This document shows, piece after piece, positions 46,180 through 56,984 of a stretch of 64,000 nt of DNA. Source of the stretch: Dryomyza anilis (taxonomy: Eukaryota > Arthropoda > Insecta > Diptera > Dryomyzidae); the NCBI GenBank assembly GCA_951804985.1, contig OX638130.1, forward strand, positions 119,611,593-119,675,592, in the 5' to 3' direction. The notes beneath the pieces were generated by a model. The model was not told the DNA's origin. It saw only the letters and a list, made by a program, of their open reading frames with translations, and did no database searches. The translations under genes were made by a program, and so were the position numbers. Within the stretch, counting starts at the first letter, position 1; each line of letters begins with the position of its first letter.

Positions 46180-47500
46180 ATTCAAATTTTTAATTAAAAA
46201 TCTATTTTTGAATAAAAATTCATTCATTTCTTTACTAAAAATCCATCTTTCGGTAAAAAAAAGAATTTCAAATAAAAATTAAAATTTTTAGATGGAATTC
46301 AATTTTTTGTAAAATTTCAATTTTAAAAAAAATTTAATTTTTAAAAAAAATTTAATTTTTCATTAATATTTAATTTTTAAAAATTTATTTTTTTATTATT
46401 CTATAGTAAAAATTCAATTTACAGTAAAATTTAAATTTTTCAATAAAAATTAAATTTTTCAGTAAAATTTATATTTTTCAGTAAAAATTAAAATTTTCAG
46501 TGAAAATTAAATTTTTGAGTGAAAATTAAATTTTTGAGTGAAAATTAAATTTTTCAGTAAAAATTCAAATTTTCAATAGAAATTCAATTTTTCAGTAAAA
46601 ATTCAATTTTTCAGTAAAAATTCAATTTTTCAGTAAAAATTCAATTTTTCAGTAAAAATTCAATTTTTCAGTAAAAATTCAATTTTTCAGTAAAAATTCA
46701 ATTTTTCAGTAAAAATTCAATTTTTCAGTAAAAATTCAATTTTTCAGTAAAAATTCAATTTTTCAGTAAAAATTCAATTTTTCAGTAAAAAATTCAATTT
46801 TTCAGTAAAAATTCAATTTTTCAGTAAAAATTCAATTTTTCAGTAAAAATTCAATTTTTCAGTAAAAATTCAATTTTTCAGTAAAAATTCAATTTTTCAG
46901 TAAAAATTCAATTTTTCAGTAAAAATTCAATTTTTCAGTAAAAATTCAATTTTTCAGTAAAAATTCAATTTTTCAGTAAAAATTCAATTTTTCAGTAAAA
47001 ATTCAATTTTTCAGTAAAAATTCAATTTTTCAGTAAAAATTCAATTTTTCAGTAAAAATTCAATTTTTCAGTAAAAATTCAATTTTTCAGTAAAAATTCA
47101 ATTTTTCAGTAAAAATTCAATTTTTCAGTAAAAATTCAATTTTTCAGTAAAAATTCAATTTTTCAGTAAAAATTCAATTTTTCAGTAAAAATTCAATTTT
47201 TCAGTAAAAATTCAATTTTTCAGTAAAAATTAAATTTTTCAGTAAAAGTTAAATTTTTCAGTTAAAATTAAATTTTTCAGTTAAAATTAAATTTTTCAGT
47301 AAAAATTAAATTTTTCAGTAAAAATTCAATTTTTCAGTAAAAATTCAATTTTTCAGTAAAAATTCAATTTTTCAGTAAAAATTCAATTTTTCAGTAAAAA
47401 TTCAATTTTTCAGTAAAAATTCAATTTTTCAGTAAAAATTCAATTTTTCAGTAAAAATTCAATTTTTCAGTAAAACTTCAATTTTTCAGAAAAAATTCAG
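46180..47500. repeat. 19-bp minisatellite (CAGTAAAAATTCAATTTTT)
   Basis: A 19-bp unit is repeated in near-perfect form from about 46571 to 47490, with one 20-bp unit near 46790 and a patch of variant units (AAATTAAATTTTTCAGTTA type) at 47229-47320. The left 390 bp are increasingly diverged versions. Altogether about 45-50 near-identical units plus about 20 decayed ones. No open frame crosses it. Confidence 0.95.
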
Positions 47501-48063
47501 TTTGAAGAGGCGAACAACAGGCAGGAAGACAAGAGATCAGCTGAAAACCAACAGAATATCGACAGTTTTCTGGCAGACAGAGGCGTGTTTGTAGCATAAC
47601 TTGCCTGTTGTCTATTCTAAAACAAAACAGAAGACCGCTGCCTTACGGCAATTTATAAGAAGGTGCAGGATGGGCAGATATATTATTCATATACAATTTG
47701 AGTCTGCTGTCGACTGTATAAAGAAGGCAACCTTGCTATTCGTATAAATTGCCATGCGTCCAACAATTCAAAATATAAAAAAATATTATTGTCTGCCGAC
47801 AACTGTCTTTCAATATTGTGCCGAAAACCTGCTACAAGCGGGCCGATTTCAAATATAATTCCGAAAACATTTCATAAATCGAACGTGGCACGTGCATATT
47901 TTTGAACGTGCTGTTTATCTGCTTAAAACCTGCTATAGGAATTTTGGCATTTTTGATGAAATAGAGCTTGTAGGTGACCTGTTTCGCAAAAAAAACTTGC
48001 ACTTTTGCCAGGAATATGTCATGATTCTGCCAGTAACCTGACGAATATTTTGACTCGGGTCAT
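47501..48063. other. Unique DNA, slightly GC-richer, no gene
   Basis: Contains phrases such as GACAACTGTCTTTC and CCTGCTATAGGAATTTTGG but no frame of note. Some wording (CTGCC, GACAG, AAACCTGCTA) faintly recalls the diverged repeat at 21990-22930; I could not establish homology by eye. Confidence 0.4.
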
Positions 48064-50025
48064 GATATCGTCACCGTCATGCTAAAGGGGCGAATGTGCA
48101 TTTTTAAAAATATTGGGAAATAAAATTTTAAAGTTTAAAGTGCTTTTAAAATTAGTAAAATTTAGGTTTTTTTTCAAATTTTTTCTGTTATTTTGGTTTA
48201 TTCATCAATTATTCTAATGTATATAAAATATCTTTGAATTTGGGCAACATACTGAATTATAAATACGGATTTTGTGAGGCTATATCCTGATCAAAACGTA
48301 AATATTTTTGTTTTTTAAGCTATAACTTTTTATTAGCGCAAGATAAAATAGTAATGCACGCTGCAAAAAAAAAAAGGCTCTCCCAAACATAATTTTGCAG
48401 GCATTACATATATCTTTGGAGCTTTATGCATACAAAAGTATTATTTCATTTTCAAACATTAGTATAATAACAGCCAAACATATTTTTGTTTTCGTTCAAA
48501 CATATTTATGTTCAGAATGAATAATTTTTTTGCGTTCTTGCAAACATATATGCGTTAGAATGTAAAAAACATTTTATTTACATGTAAACATATTTATGTT
48601 TACATTTAATTTTAATGTAAAAATAGTAAATTTAGTGCTAATGTCTTCTTTACACAATATTCGTTTTTTCCCTTTTTTAAAATTACATTTTATTTTTATT
48701 TATATTATATAATTATAAACATAAACTTTTATTTTATTTTAATTACACATATTTTATTTATACCTAATAATTTTATTTCCATCGATTGCTCTATTTTGAG
48801 TTCAGTGCTTTACGGATGAATTGGAAATTTCACAAACAGCCAATTGGCGGTACAGTAATTGGCGGTACTTAAACAAATTCTTCCACCAAAAAGAACTTTT
48901 GAACTATATGAACAGTATTAATGTGAGTGTTACTGAGTGCTAAAAGTAGGCAGCGCTGTTATTTAATTGTGCTATCGTAATGCCAAACATACATATAATC
49001 AAAATAATACTAAATTCGTTGTCACCCAGTAACAATCACGAATAACCAAATACATATAATTCAAAGAACCTTTTATTTACGTTGGGTGTGTTAAATAGCA
49101 GAAATATCAAACATTCATATTTTAATATCTGATGATATATATTGCCACAGAAACATAAATATAGTAAGTTCATATAAATCCGCGATTAAGGCAATTTATG
49201 TTTAAATATCGTACAATAATATTTCAATCTGTACAAAATAATTGTACAATCAATAATAATGTAATTAGATTTTACTGCCAATATTTATATGGTGATTTCG
49301 AATTACGTTATAATGACATTCGAGCATATTCAAACAAATCTTTTCCATCCGTGTGTAAAGGCATTAATTGTTTGTTTTCAAAGCACCTAACGATTGGCAT
49401 CTTTATTTGAAAATATTTTGCCAAACATTAATTTGCCATGTGTTATTTGCAGGAAAAATGTTTTGCCAAAATATTTTTAAATAATAATGCAAATCGATAG
49501 GTGCTTTAAAATCAATCAATTAATACCACCACACCACTATTTTTTCTTATACCAATAAAGAGTTATAGCGAAAAAACGAAATCTTGTCATGCCAAAAGGG
49601 CGAATCTTTTCGTTTATTTACTATAACTCTTTATTGGTGCAAGATAAAATAGTGCTTAGAGGCATTAATGGTTTGATATTAAAGCACCTATCGATTGGCA
49701 ATATTATTTCTTTTTTTTATGTGATAAAAATTCAAAAAATATTTTTAAATAATAATTCTGATCGATAGGTGCTTTAAAAACAAACAATTAATACCTTCAC
49801 ACTACTATTATATCTTATTCCAATAAAATGCTATGGCAAAAAAACGAAAATATTCGCCCTTTCGGCATGACAACATTTGCAATTTTTCGAATTTGCCCTT
49901 TTGGTTTTTTGTCTTTTGTGGCTAGAAATATTCAATAAAACCACACACGATATGAGCACAGCATACTTGAGGAAAAACTACATTAAAAAAAACACATTCG
50001 CCCCTTTGGCATATCAGTGACGATA
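48064..50025. repeat. Foldback repeat family E, copy 3, split by an insertion
   Basis: The left end GATATCGTCACCGTCATGCT with AAAGGGGCGAATGTG is mirrored at the right by CACATTCGCCCCTTTGGCAT and ATCAGTGACGATA. The matching interior of the copy at 16412 is interrupted at about 48357 by family-D sequence and resumes near 49345 (AGGCATTAATTGTTTGTTTT). Inverted modules CACCTATCGATTGGCA (49684) and TCGATAGGTGCTTT (49492, 49761) recur. Confidence 0.65.
48359..49344. repeat. Family D sequence inserted in foldback copy E3
   Basis: It starts GCTGCAAAAAAAAAAAGGCT with CTCCCAAACATAATTTTGC, the inverse of the end at 14760. The first 250 bp carry several AAACATATTTATGTT motifs. A mirrored right end was not found, so the right boundary is inferred only from where family E resumes. 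Confidence 0.45.
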
Positions 50026-51352
50026 GGTTCTTCATTTCTCAAGCTTAACCCCAATCAATGATTTTCAGTTGTCGATTCCAAACATTCATATTCACTCCTA
50101 TTTGTATTTAGTTACCTTTCAAACAAAAGCTATATTCAAATGCTCAAAATAATTGAAATAAAACCACATAGAATATTGTTTATTTTTTAATAATTATGTT
50201 AGAACAATAATTGTGTTTTATTTTTAAAAATTGTATTAATATTGTTCTGCTTTTAAAGTTATTGAGTTTTCAATGCTCTTTTTAATATAACTACGCTACT
50301 ACATGTGTAAAGAGTTAATAATAATAATAATAATTACATCAAATTAATTTAATTAATATCATTTTAGAGAAAGAATCCTATTATTTGCATGCAAGGACTA
50401 ATTAGTATAAGTTATAAAACGTTTAAATAAAAACAAAATGCTAGATTTTCTTTTTGTATAATTGGTTTTTGGATGATTTAGAATGCATATACAGTTGACT
50501 TAAGTAAGTGTTTTATTAAAAAGTTATATAAATAGTTGTGTGGCAAAAATAATACAAATAAATTTTAAGACTTAAAAATATAAAAAAAAATTGGTTTTTG
50601 TTTTATAAGCTATTTTTAATAATTACAATTTACAAGACAGCAGGATGTATTTTTTTTGAAAGCTTTTGGTTTAATTTAAATTTAGATTTATGATTTTTTT
50701 TTAGTTATTTTATTTAGCTGTTGAGTAGAATAGGCTGCTATGTGTGGACTCGACTCTGCGCTGTGTTTGGTAGGCTTTTTTGTTTTGGTTGTTTAAAACA
50801 GCGGGGTATACTTTGATTGTCTAATGCGGTTAAGTTCATGGCTGAATATGAACCGATTAATTTGGATTTTTGCTGGTTTTGTTGAAATAAACAGTGCGCT
50901 ATACCACATGACTATAATGGGTTTCATAGTGAGAGGTGGTAGGAAGTTTTTAAAATTCTAAAATTTTTAAAAATTAAAAATTAAAATTTCTTTTGCTGCT
51001 AACAAACACGAGCGCCTTTTTTCAGAGAGCCTTTTTAGTATTTAAGGTGTGTTTTTTTTTTTAGTTTTTTAATTTTTTTTTTAAATTTTCTTTATAAAAA
51101 TTTATTAAACTAACTATAAAATAGGTTTAAATACAGCTATTATATAAATTATAAAATATATTTAGGTTTATTTAGATTTGTACATAAAACATTGAAGTTG
51201 GGCAAACAATATAAATATATTGCGCAACAACAACTACAACAAAAAAATAAAATATATTTTTTTTTAAATACACTGAGCTTAGTATTACTTTAACAACAAC
51301 AACAATATTAGCGCGCATTTACTCTATACATATTAAATATAAAACTTGTTAC
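50026..51352. other. AT-rich DNA downstream of the gene, nothing recognised
   Basis: Long AT-rich tracts and a few CAACAACAAC runs. It may include distal 3' UTR of the minus-strand gene if the first polyadenylation signal is not used. Confidence 0.4.
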
Positions 51353-51980
51353 TTTATTAAACGACTTTTGTATTTCTTTTTAGTATTTCAAAATAAATAT
51401 TGCTTTATAAAATATATTTTTTTTGCAAAAAACATGAAATGCTGTTTTAAAAAATCACATAACATTCTATTGCTGCTGGTTATGCGCGCGCTTCCGTTCG
51501 TACAGAAAATGCTATGTACAACACATAAAAAAACCTCCAGAAAAAAAGTTTTTTTTGTCGTTTTTTTTTAATTAAAATTTTTGTTTTAAATATTTTGCAA
51601 GTAACCAGCACTTCAAATAAAAAAAAAACCAATGCCACTTTATCAGCAATTGCTGCTCACCACCAGCAACAACAACATTAAAAACAACATGTTGCTATCG
51701 CGCCTAGTGTTGGCAACAACATTATTACATTTGGTTTCTAGTTTGTGCGCGCTTATCAAACATTTTTTTGATTATTTCATTTGAGTTTTTTGTAAAATTC
51801 TGCGCAATTGAAATTCTTAGAAATTGTGTAAAAAAAATCTAAAATTCAACAAATTCCTCGGCACAACGTGTGACTGACCGACCTAGCAACTGACCAACTG
51901 CTGGTTGTTAATTTTTCGTTTCTAATCGTCGGCATCATTTTGAATGCTTGGCTAAAAATCGAAAATAGGCGGAAATTGCT
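51353..51980 (-). other. Probable 3' UTR of the minus-strand gene with AATAAA signal
   Basis: TTTATT at 51353-51358 reads AATAAA (in TAATAAA) on the minus strand, about 625 bases after the stop codon at 51981. It is the first such signal I found downstream. The interval has no repeats matched elsewhere in the window. The true cleavage site cannot be fixed from sequence alone, since AATAAA is common in AT-rich DNA. Confidence 0.4.
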
Positions 51981-54905
51981 CTAACTACTATTTTGCGTTT
52001 TGGTTTGATGTCCGGGGAATGCATTCCAGAAACGCAGCAGCAACGAGGATGACGTCTGTTGTTCGGCGTCTGCTGTATTTGTTGTTGTTGTGGTCACAGT
52101 GGGGCGATCAAGTCGCCAGCCGACCGGCAGCCACCAGTAGGGCTGAAAACTATCAGTCGAGGTGGTGGCAGCAGCATTGTTGTTGCTGCTGCTTGAGGAA
52201 GAGCTGCTGCTGCTGTCTTCGTTGATTGTTAATGTTGTTGCTGTTGCTTTGGTTGTTTCATCTAAGCTGTTGTTGTTGATGAGTGGCTCTAAGCGAGCGA
52301 TTTTGCTATTGCGATGACTGCGATTGTTGCTGGTAGCAATTGTTGCTTTTTTAGTTGTGGTTGTTGCTTTAGTTGTTGTTGTTTCTATTGCTGGTATCGC
52401 TGTTGCTGCTGTTGGTATTGTTGCTGTGACTGTTGCTGCATTTTCAGTTGCTGTTGTTGTTTCTAAATCTGCATCTGTTGCCGCTTGCATTGTTGTTGTT
52501 TCCGTTGTTGCTGCTGCTGTGCCAAAGCCCAACAATGGCATAATTTTCGACCAGAGCGACGTCGCATCGGGCTCAGCAGCAAGTGTTGTTGTTGTTGCAA
52601 ACAGATCTGGTGTTATTGTTGTTGCTATAGTTTGCGCTGTTTCAGTTGTTGTTGTTGTTGATGACAAAGTGTTGCTGCTACTTGTTGGATTTGTAACGGA
52701 CGCAGGTGTTGTTGTTTTTGTTGCTAATGTTGCTGTTATTGTTGTTGTTGCGGCAACAGTATCAGCAACTTGTTTTTCAATTGTTTTTGTTGTTATTGCT
52801 GCTATTGTAGTAGCGATTGTTGATGTTGTTGCTGCTGTTGTTGTAGCAGCAACTGTTGGTGGTGTTGTTGTAGTCGTTGACGACAACGTATTTTGTTGTT
52901 GCTTGCCCTTCACCAACGCGTTTATCATGCGTAACTCTTGAGCAATATCAATATCACGCGTTGTTGTTGTTGCGGTAGTTGTTGCTGCTGCTAAAGTTTC
53001 TACCGTTGATTTGGTGGTTGCTGTTGTTGGCTGCATCGTCAGTGCTGCTGCTGTCGGTGCACCCACATGTTGATAGTAAAATCGGTCATCGTCATGAGCA
53101 ACATCCACAGCAACATTCAACGCCGCTGCTTCAACCACAGTTGCCTCCTCTTCGAACGCCTTGTTGCCCGCACTAGCAGCAGCAGCTTTTAACGATGTCA
53201 CTTTAGACGTCGTCTTTATTGTTGGCGTTGTGGTTGTTACCTTCGCAACCGGTTCGACTTTCGTTTTCTGCACCAACAATTCTTGCTGCTGCTGTGATTG
53301 CGCGCGCGTCTCTTGTTGCTCGCGCATCTGTTTCCTTGCTGTCGCCTCCGCGAGCTCTTGCAGCGCTATCAACGGCGCCTCTTGCAACTCAATGATCGTC
53401 GTTTCATCCAGCTGATAATTGCTGGCTGTGCTGCTGAGCGGCTCGCTAGTGTCGAAGGCGGTTGTAGTGGCTACATCGTCGTTTGTAGTACTCATTTCCA
53501 TTGCATCAGTTTCATCCGTCGACAAAGTACTCAGGACGTTGCTCTGTTCCGTAACGCTGCGCGTACGCTCCTCCTTGTCCTGCTGCTCCTGACTGACGTG
53601 GGCCTCGGCGGCAGCAAGCAGCGCTGCTAGTGGCAGCACCATTGTGGTGTCTTCAGCGACAATTGTGGCTGACTGCGTTTCGGTTGTGGCAATTGACTCA
53701 GTTGCCGTGACAGCTGCACTTGTTTCTGTTGCTGTCGTCGTCGTTGCAGCTGTGGTTGTTGTAGTTGCTGCTGCTGCAATATTATGCAACGGCAGCAGCG
53801 CATCAACCTTGAGTAGCTCCGTTATGTCTGCCGGCTGCTGTTGTTGTTTTTCTTGTTGTTGTTGCTGCTGAGCCTCAATCAACGCCTCGTTCAACAGTTG
53901 AATCCCGCTGTCTTCAGCCGGACGCGTTGCAGCACTCGCTGCAGGCAACACAATCGCCTCGAGGTCACGCATATCGTAGCTGCTGGGCGCGCCTGCGCTA
54001 CCTGCTGCAACTTCAGCAACATCGCTGCTCGCCGCCGCTCTCAAAGTTTCCACATCGGCGTCGGCGCTCTTGTTGCCCGCATTGCTCGCATTATTGCGCA
54101 ACTCGCTGAAGAACTGCGCCGCCAGACTCCAGGCAGCGGCGTCATCAGTTGCCTCTGAATCTGCTGCCGTCGCTGCGTCCAATGTAGACTCCGAAGCCGT
54201 TTCCGCGGGTGTCGCATCGATCGGATAAGTGTCGCGAAATATATTAAATTTGAGCGGTACATCCTCGCTGGGTAGTCGCTGCGCCGCATCATCAAAATGG
54301 CCAAGTGCGCCGCTAAAACGCATTGGTGGCTCCTCCGCCGCGCCCGATTGCTCTGCGCTCAGCATCATGGGCGGCTCATAGTTGGCCACCTCCGTCTCAT
54401 CGTAGTCATAATCGTAGTCGTAGTGATTCTGACTGCCGCTGGCACCAGCGCCCGGCTGCAGCAATATTTGCAGCTCCTGCAGCAACAGCTGATTGCGATC
54501 GATCGCAAGCGTTGGTATGCAACGCGCTTCATACTGACGCTGGCCCGGCGGGCAGTCGATGGGCGCATACAGACCACTGCCACCATCCGCTTCGCCGGCG
54601 CCAAAGTTTGACTGCGCAGCGGCGTCCGTGGGAAAACCTGAAGCTGTATTGCTGCCCGGCGTCGGCAATTTGACGCGATTCGGTAGTATGAAAATCGATT
54701 TTGGCGTCACTTTGCGCGACTTTTCGAGATTTTGTTGTTGTGGCGGCAGCATTATCCACGCCTGCCACGCCAGATGTTCGGCGGTGCTTTCGATCGGCTT
54801 CGAGGTGATGGGCAGCGCCTGCGTCGTGGGCGTCGTCAGATGCGTGAAGACGTTGAACGTCAGCAACTGCATCGTAAGCAGGGTTTGAATAATGGTGGTG
54901 AGCAT
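51981..54905 (-). CDS. Large secreted Thr/Ala-rich (mucin-like) protein, last coding exon
   Basis: The frame gives 974 residues from the ATG at 54905. That start was chosen because A lies at -3 and a signal peptide follows (hydrophobic core TIIQTLLTMQLLTFNVF, likely cut after TQA at about residue 30). A compact N-terminal region follows with AWQAWIMLP, KSRKVTPKSIFILP, and a Cys pair in CPPGQRQYEARC (Cys 118 and 129). Next come an acidic DYDYDYDETE stretch and about 650 residues rich in Thr, Ala, Ser and Gln, likely O-glycosylated; NAS, NKS and NRS are N-glycosylation candidates. A Ser run precedes the tail, which regains order (QPYWWLPVGWRL, LLLRFWNAFPGHQ). No transmembrane helix or enzyme domain is visible. 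The frame stays open upstream to a splice acceptor at 55014, so 5' exons exist and could add coding. Product unknown: a secreted extracellular or signalling protein is inferred; a Folded gastrulation-like ligand is only a guess (about 0.25). Confidence 0.85.
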   Translation of the reverse strand: MLTTIIQTLLTMQLLTFNVFTHLTTPTTQALPITSKPIESTAEHLAWQAWIMLPPQQQNLEKSRKVTPKSIFILPNRVKLPTPGSNTASGFPTDAAAQSNFGAGEADGGSGLYAPIDCPPGQRQYEARCIPTLAIDRNQLLLQELQILLQPGAGASGSQNHYDYDYDYDETEVANYEPPMMLSAEQSGAAEEPPMRFSGALGHFDDAAQRLPSEDVPLKFNIFRDTYPIDATPAETASESTLDAATAADSEATDDAAAWSLAAQFFSELRNNASNAGNKSADADVETLRAAASSDVAEVAAGSAGAPSSYDMRDLEAIVLPAASAATRPAEDSGIQLLNEALIEAQQQQQQEKQQQQPADITELLKVDALLPLHNIAAAATTTTTAATTTTATETSAAVTATESIATTETQSATIVAEDTTMVLPLAALLAAAEAHVSQEQQDKEERTRSVTEQSNVLSTLSTDETDAMEMSTTNDDVATTTAFDTSEPLSSTASNYQLDETTIIELQEAPLIALQELAEATARKQMREQQETRAQSQQQQELLVQKTKVEPVAKVTTTTPTIKTTSKVTSLKAAAASAGNKAFEEEATVVEAAALNVAVDVAHDDDRFYYQHVGAPTAAALTMQPTTATTKSTVETLAAATTTATTTTRDIDIAQELRMINALVKGKQQQNTLSSTTTTTPPTVAATTTAATTSTIATTIAAITTKTIEKQVADTVAATTTITATLATKTTTPASVTNPTSSSNTLSSTTTTTETAQTIATTITPDLFATTTTLAAEPDATSLWSKIMPLLGFGTAAATTETTTMQAATDADLETTTATENAATVTATIPTAATAIPAIETTTTKATTTTKKATIATSNNRSHRNSKIARLEPLINNNSLDETTKATATTLTINEDSSSSSSSSSSNNNAAATTSTDSFQPYWWLPVGWRLDRPTVTTTTTNTADAEQQTSSSLLLRFWNAFPGHQTKTQNSS

Positions 54906-55013
54906 TATTATGGTCGGTGGTTTTTGTTCAGTGTACTCGTATAAACTTGTTGCGTTTTCAGCAGTTTTTGTTGTAGCACATTGAGGTGTTCGTGATCGTT
55001 GATGATCGTTAAA
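54906..55013 (-). other. 5' part of the exon (5' UTR or additional coding)
   Basis: Between the acceptor and the chosen ATG the minus-strand sequence is open in the same frame (36 codons, FNDHQRSRTPQCATTKT...). It begins exactly in phase 0 at the splice site. It lacks its own ATG. Because the signal peptide starts only at 54905, I read it as 5' UTR. If an upstream exon supplies an ATG, the signal peptide would be internal, which is less likely. Confidence 0.6.
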
Positions 55014-55032
55014 CTGCAAAAAAAGAGAAATA
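55014..55032 (-). promoter_or_regulatory. Splice acceptor of the minus-strand gene
   Basis: On the minus strand the sequence reads TTATTTCTCTTTTTTTGCAG immediately before the exon. This is a textbook polypyrimidine tract and AG. The upstream exon and its donor were not found in the window with any confidence. Confidence 0.85.
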
Positions 55033-55179
55033 ATTTATTAGAAATTTATTTAAAATGTTTTTTTTAATAATTTTCAATTTAAAATTAGGCTATAAATTAT
55101 AAATTCATTCAGAATTTGTCCAGTGATCGGAAATTTAATAAAAACCACCAGGTTCCGAATAAATCGGAATAGACAAATT

Positions 55180-55680
55180 GTTATTTTACGTTCTAATAGC
55201 AAATTCTACAGAGAATTTCGTTTATTGTGAAAATAAGTCCGACGAAATGGTTTAATTCGAGGACTATGACCAGAAATAAGTGATGAGAAAATGCAAGAAC
55301 AAGAAAAATACGTGATAGTCTTTTTCTTGACCTTGTAGTTGCAGGGTCGTTCTTGTTCTTGCATCGGCAGATGAAATGGTTCAATTCGAGAATTATGACC
55401 AGGAATCAGTGATGAGAAATAGCAAGAACAAAAAAAGTACGTGGTATCTTTTTCTTGCTCTTGTAGTTGTAGAGACGTTCATGTTCTTGCATCGGCACGT
55501 CGATCTTATTCTAGTTATTGCAGGGTCGTTTTGATCTTGCATCGGAATTCCGACATTGTTCTCGCAAAAACTGCAAGAACAATAACGAGAGTCTTGCATT
55601 TTGTGCTCTTGCAAAAACTGCAAGAACAAGAACGAGAGTCTTGCTTTTTGTGCTCATCACTATCAGGAATTGATTAAAGT
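55180..55680. repeat. TTCTTGCA/TGCAAGAA-rich repeat block, presumed intronic
   Basis: GCAAGAAC or its inverse GTTCTTGC recurs about ten times. Two larger units are visible: GAAATGGTTTAATTCGAG... at 55243 and GAAATGGTTCAATTCGAG... at 55373, each followed by GTGATGAGAAA, CAAGAACAA and TTTTTCTTG. AGTGATGAG (55400) and CTCATCACT (55653) form inverted ends, so a MITE derived by local duplication is possible. Confidence 0.6.
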
Positions 55681-56984
55681 TAAAAGTCCAGCATTATCAG
55701 GCCATAATCATGTCAACCCTAATAAGTTAATGTTCTGCACGTTAAAATCCCGCCTTTTGGTGCAAGTTTAAACTAAGTTTAAATTGTAATACACTTTAGA
55801 AACTCTATTGTTCTGAATCAAAACATTCCAAAGGCATAAATTTAGTTATAGTAATTAGTCTATATTTATGATAATCAAAAAAAATTAGAATATATAAATA
55901 TTTCGACTACGGACGAAAAGATATCAGCTTTAAACTAAGTTTAAACTGCCCATGTTCTCCTTTACTTTGATAAAACTGTTCAAGAATTAGAATACTATAA
56001 TTTTAAAGTTAATATTCTCTTCTGCAGGTGCATCAATCAGCATTGACCTCGTTTTTATTTATATTAATTTGTTCGTTTCTGTATTCTTTTTTTTTACTTA
56101 TTTATAAACAAACTTTAGATTGCCCCCGTTTTAATGACACTCAAAGAAAAGCCTCATAAACCGATTGTCATCTCTGGTGTTTACAATATTTATCGCCACC
56201 ACTTAAGGCCATATAATCATAATAATACTCTGACCGTTATGCCTGACATTTATCTACGTATGCGAGGAGTTTATTATCTGCGTGAACCGTTAACCTTATC
56301 AACCCGTTGAACGGTTTTGCAGCTGTCTGTCTGTCTGTATTTTTTCCGGTTCTCATGCGTACTGCTCACATTCTAAACTACTACTTGACGCATGCCGTTC
56401 AAGTGGTGCTGCTGATCTTAATTTCGGTGGCTCATCATAAATTCTCAGAAACATGATAAGCGCAAACCACGCACTTTCAACCACACAACCCATACAATTG
56501 ATGTTTGTTTTATTAAAACAAAAGCTCTATGTTTAGTGCATCGATGTTACTTACTACTTTTCATTGTTTTGTGATGTTTGTACTTTTATTACTATGACTG
56601 TGCTGCTTTGATGATGATGTTGTAAATATTTGTATAAAACAAAAAAAAAAAAGTAGAAGAAACACTCCAATAATGACAGTAACTTGTTTACATCATAAAC
56701 GACCTCATCACCGATATTTTTTAATAGCATAAAACTTGTTTTTCTTTTTTTTATATTTATATACGTTAAAGAAAAGACAATGAAAAAATATTGTTACAAC
56801 ATTTTGTCTATTTTGTAATACAATGCAATGCATTTTATGCTTAATTCAAGTTTTTTTATTTAAACTTGAAAATGCATTAAATAAATGCATATTTTGTAGT
56901 AGCTTACACGGGGAAAAGTGCATTGAGATGTTTGACACAACCTTTTTTAATGCTCAACATATTTGTAACAAAGGGGTTCGGGTT
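55681..56984. other. Non-repetitive DNA, probably intron or upstream region
   Basis: The palindromic 17-mer TTTAAACTAAGTTTAAA occurs twice, near 55767 and 55929. A (CTGT)n short run lies at 56323-56339. No exon or promoter could be recognised. Confidence 0.4.

Noticed and set aside
46571..47490. CRISPR-like regular repeat
   Set aside because: The 19-bp units are directly abutting with no spacers; it is a minisatellite in a eukaryotic genome.
52324..52941. 205-residue plus-strand frame rich in Val and Ala opposite the secreted protein
   Set aside because: It is the reverse reading of the ACA/GCA repeats of the real minus-strand exon. Its Val/Ala monotony has no independent support.
53841..54158. 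Other plus-strand and minus-strand frames of 60-116 residues at 52019-54944
   Set aside because: All overlap the long minus-strand exon in other frames and exist because the exon is GC-richer and repeat-rich.
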